Shown piece by piece: positions 62,417 to 64,000 of a stretch of DNA of 64,000 bases. The stretch is taken from positions 1 through 64,000 of the forward strand of contig JBEVXH010000003.1 in NCBI GenBank assembly GCA_040506195.1. The letters run 5' to 3'. The position numbers and the translations under genes are program-made. Position 1 is the stretch's first letter. Every line of letters starts with the position of its first letter. A model generated the notes under the pieces. That model was given only the letters and a program-made list of their open reading frames with translations, was not told the DNA's origin and ran no database searches. The DNA is from Thiodiazotropha sp040506195. GTDB lineage: Bacteria > Pseudomonadota > Gammaproteobacteria > Chromatiales > Chromatiaceae.

Positions 62417-62887
62417 TCAGTCTCTCTGTCTGCCAGCAGGCTGTTGTACATCCCAGACATGGGTATGCGCATCCGAATGGTAACCAAGCGAATCTCCACC
62501 TCCACTCTCCATCGGTGTCGTACGATGACACTGAAAACAAGCGGGGCTCACCGCAACGTAACCGTGACAAGCCTGGCAAAATTCGCCTTCACTGGTGACT
62601 GATACAGCCTGGCCGCTGGAATCCCTTGAGGCGTGGCAATCGATGCACTCGGAAAGACTGTATTTCAAACCACGCATTCCATCCCTAACCGTATCGTCCC
62701 TGCCATGCTGGAGAAAATCCATATGGTTGCGACGTATCTCGTCGGTCGGCGCCACACAGCTACCCAACGAGGCCGCCTTGGAATTATTGGTTACATATCG
62801 ACTCTCACCGATAGCCTGCATGGCGGGTACCAGCAGACCAGCCAGCAGTATGATGAGGAGTCTTTTGCTGATGAGAGAACTACGCAT
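62417..62887 (-). CDS. dsrJ: DsrJ, triheme cytochrome c
   Basis: This 156-residue periplasmic cytochrome has a signal anchor (RLLIILLAGLLVPAMQAIG). Its three haem sites are CIDCH, CQACH and CFQCH. The Cys in GSCVAPTDEIRRNHM is the unusual axial ligand known in DsrJ, with His/Met for the others. It sits in the DsrMKJOP complex. The AGGAG site lies in the end of dsrL (8-bp gap), so the genes are coupled. Confidence 0.96.
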   Translation of the reverse strand: MRSSLISKRLLIILLAGLLVPAMQAIGESRYVTNNSKAASLGSCVAPTDEIRRNHMDFLQHGRDDTVRDGMRGLKYSLSECIDCHASRDSSGQAVSVTSEGEFCQACHGYVAVSPACFQCHRTTPMESGGGDSLGYHSDAHTHVWDVQQPAGRQRD

Positions 62888-62895
62888 CTCAGCTC

Positions 62896-64000
62896 CTATT
62901 CACCTAACCCCATCTGGATATATCCTGTGGGACAAACGTCGGTGCAAACATGGCAACCGATACACTTGTTGTAATCGGTATCAACATATCGACCCGTGGT
63001 CGATTCCGCTTTCTTGACCCGGAAGACAGCGTCTTGTGGGCAGAACACGATGCAGTTGTCGCACTCGAAGCACATGCCGCAGCTCATGCAACGCTTGGCT
63101 TCTTCCTGTACCTGCTCCTGATTCAGACCGTTCATGCGCTCCTTGAAATGATGCAGTACTTCATCTGCTGTGGGCACATCTTCGGAACGCAGTAGACGCG
63201 GTGTGAAAGAGAAGTGCCCGAGGAACAGATCATTTGCCGGAATCACTTCCTGGTGAGAACGGTCTTCGTAATTATGTACCGCATACTTGGCATCACTGGT
63301 ACCGCGCATGTCGCCTTCACTGCTATCAAAGTCCTCGGGTTCCAGGTGGGCCTCTTTCAGCTTGTCCAGGAGGTCGAAATGGTGCACATCGACCTTCGGA
63401 CGCTTGGCAAGTTCTTTTTTGGTCAAATAGGCGTCGATACTCTCGCAGGCGATAGAGGCCTGGCCGATGGCGGTGGTCAACAGGTGAGGACGAATGATAT
63501 CGCCGGCCACGAAGTGACCTTCCCTACCTGGAACCTGATAAAACTTGTCAGCGTCCATCAGGTTTTTGTCGTTGGCCATCTCTTCAAGACCTTCCATATC
63601 GGCGCTCTGACCAATCGCTGACACGATGAGATCGGCCTCCAATATGCGCTCCGTACCCTCGGTTGGAATCGGAGTCATGCCATCCATGGTGCAGTCACAC
63701 ACCTTGAGTCCTGTGGCGCGGCCATCATCACCGACAATCACTTCCAACGGCATCACACCATCCAGGATCTCACAACCCTCGTGCAGCGCATCATGTATCT
63801 CATGCTGGGCAGCAAACATCTTGTCCTTGGTGAACAGGGATGTCAGTGTCGCGTCGGCAGGCGTTGCCCCTTCGGCCAGTGCATCGTTCTGGTTCATGCC
63901 GGTATCGAGCACGACGTCTTCAGGATTGCCGGCTGCACTGTTCGCACCCAGGCGTCTAGCCACAGAGATCACATCGATAGAGGTGTCACCGCCACCGATA
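62896..64000 (-). CDS. dsrL: DsrL, NAD(P)H-binding Fe-S flavoprotein (partial, continues past right edge)
   Basis: The C-terminal part (about 368 residues) of an NADPH/NAD oxidoreductase resembles the glutamate synthase small subunit. The frame is open to the edge and includes the NAD(P)-binding IGGGDTSIDV, the FAD/GxGxxD region VAGDIIRPHLLTTAIGQA, and a C-terminal ferredoxin domain (CMSCGMCFECDNCIVFCPQDA, CIGCHVCTDVCPTG). DsrL feeds electrons between the Dsr core and NAD(P). It is first of the visible genes L-J-O-P-N-R-S. Its start lies outside the window. Confidence 0.94.
   Translation of the reverse strand, partial: IGGGDTSIDVISVARRLGANSAAGNPEDVVLDTGMNQNDALAEGATPADATLTSLFTKDKMFAAQHEIHDALHEGCEILDGVMPLEVIVGDDGRATGLKVCDCTMDGMTPIPTEGTERILEADLIVSAIGQSADMEGLEEMANDKNLMDADKFYQVPGREGHFVAGDIIRPHLLTTAIGQASIACESIDAYLTKKELAKRPKVDVHHFDLLDKLKEAHLEPEDFDSSEGDMRGTSDAKYAVHNYEDRSHQEVIPANDLFLGHFSFTPRLLRSEDVPTADEVLHHFKERMNGLNQEQVQEEAKRCMSCGMCFECDNCIVFCPQDAVFRVKKAESTTGRYVDTDYNKCIGCHVCTDVCPTGYIQMGLGE

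Overview
The window looks like a chromosomal segment of a sulfur-oxidising gammaproteobacterium of the Chromatiales or Sedimenticola/Thiodiazotropha type. That placement is an inference from gene content. The right edge carries the distal part of a reverse-type dsr operon (dsrL-J-O-P-N-R-S, minus strand), and soxY-soxZ lie at about 43.1-43.9 kb. The centre carries a cbb3 oxidase locus next to an Fnr-type regulator. The left edge carries an exosortase A (XrtA) exopolysaccharide locus of the kind found in aquatic Proteobacteria. No rRNA, tRNA, CRISPR array or intact prophage was recognised.

Layout. 1-14.9 kb: an XrtA-associated polysaccharide region with two secreted lectin-like paralogues, GT4 and GT2 glycosyltransferases, two unusual alpha/beta hydrolases, a FemAB-like protein, a DegT-like PLP enzyme, two polysaccharide deacetylases, an ATP-grasp protein, a low-molecular-weight phosphatase and XrtA fused to EpsI. 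It contains decayed IS4 and IS21 family pieces. 15-20 kb: an amino-acid block alaC-hom-thrC followed by a phosphoglycerate-mutase-like gene. 20.2-22.2 kb: small conserved and membrane proteins. 22.2-30.8 kb: ccoN-O-Q-P, a 41-residue membrane protein, and the maturation genes ccoG-H-I-S. An FNR box lies upstream of ccoN, in the gap downstream of the fnr-like gene. 31.2-36.8 kb: fnr, rpoS, nlpD, yqaA, pcm, surE (the usual gammaproteobacterial order) and a divergent Smr-domain gene.

36.9-40 kb: an unrecognised gene, a MoxR-type AAA ATPase and a metallopeptidase/VWA protein, with a short inverted-repeat element between the last two. 40-48 kb: a haem protein of the DUF3365 type, a BepA-like M48 protease, soxYZ, a two-gene membrane VWA/acidic coiled-coil module and an LpxL-like acyltransferase. 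48-56 kb: rhodanese, an ABC-2 exporter, a ParA-like ATPase overlapping a CHAD protein, and pepN. 56-64 kb: grxC, hslR, an unknown Cys-containing protein, then the dsr operon running in from the right edge.

Functionally, SoxYZ carries periplasmic sulfur intermediates, the Dsr proteins oxidise stored sulfur in the cytoplasm and pass electrons to the membrane (DsrMKJOP), and cbb3 oxidase supplies a high-affinity terminal oxidase for low oxygen. Start sites were often moved to internal codons because of ribosome-binding sites, signal peptides or short stop/start overlaps; TTG and GTG starts recur.
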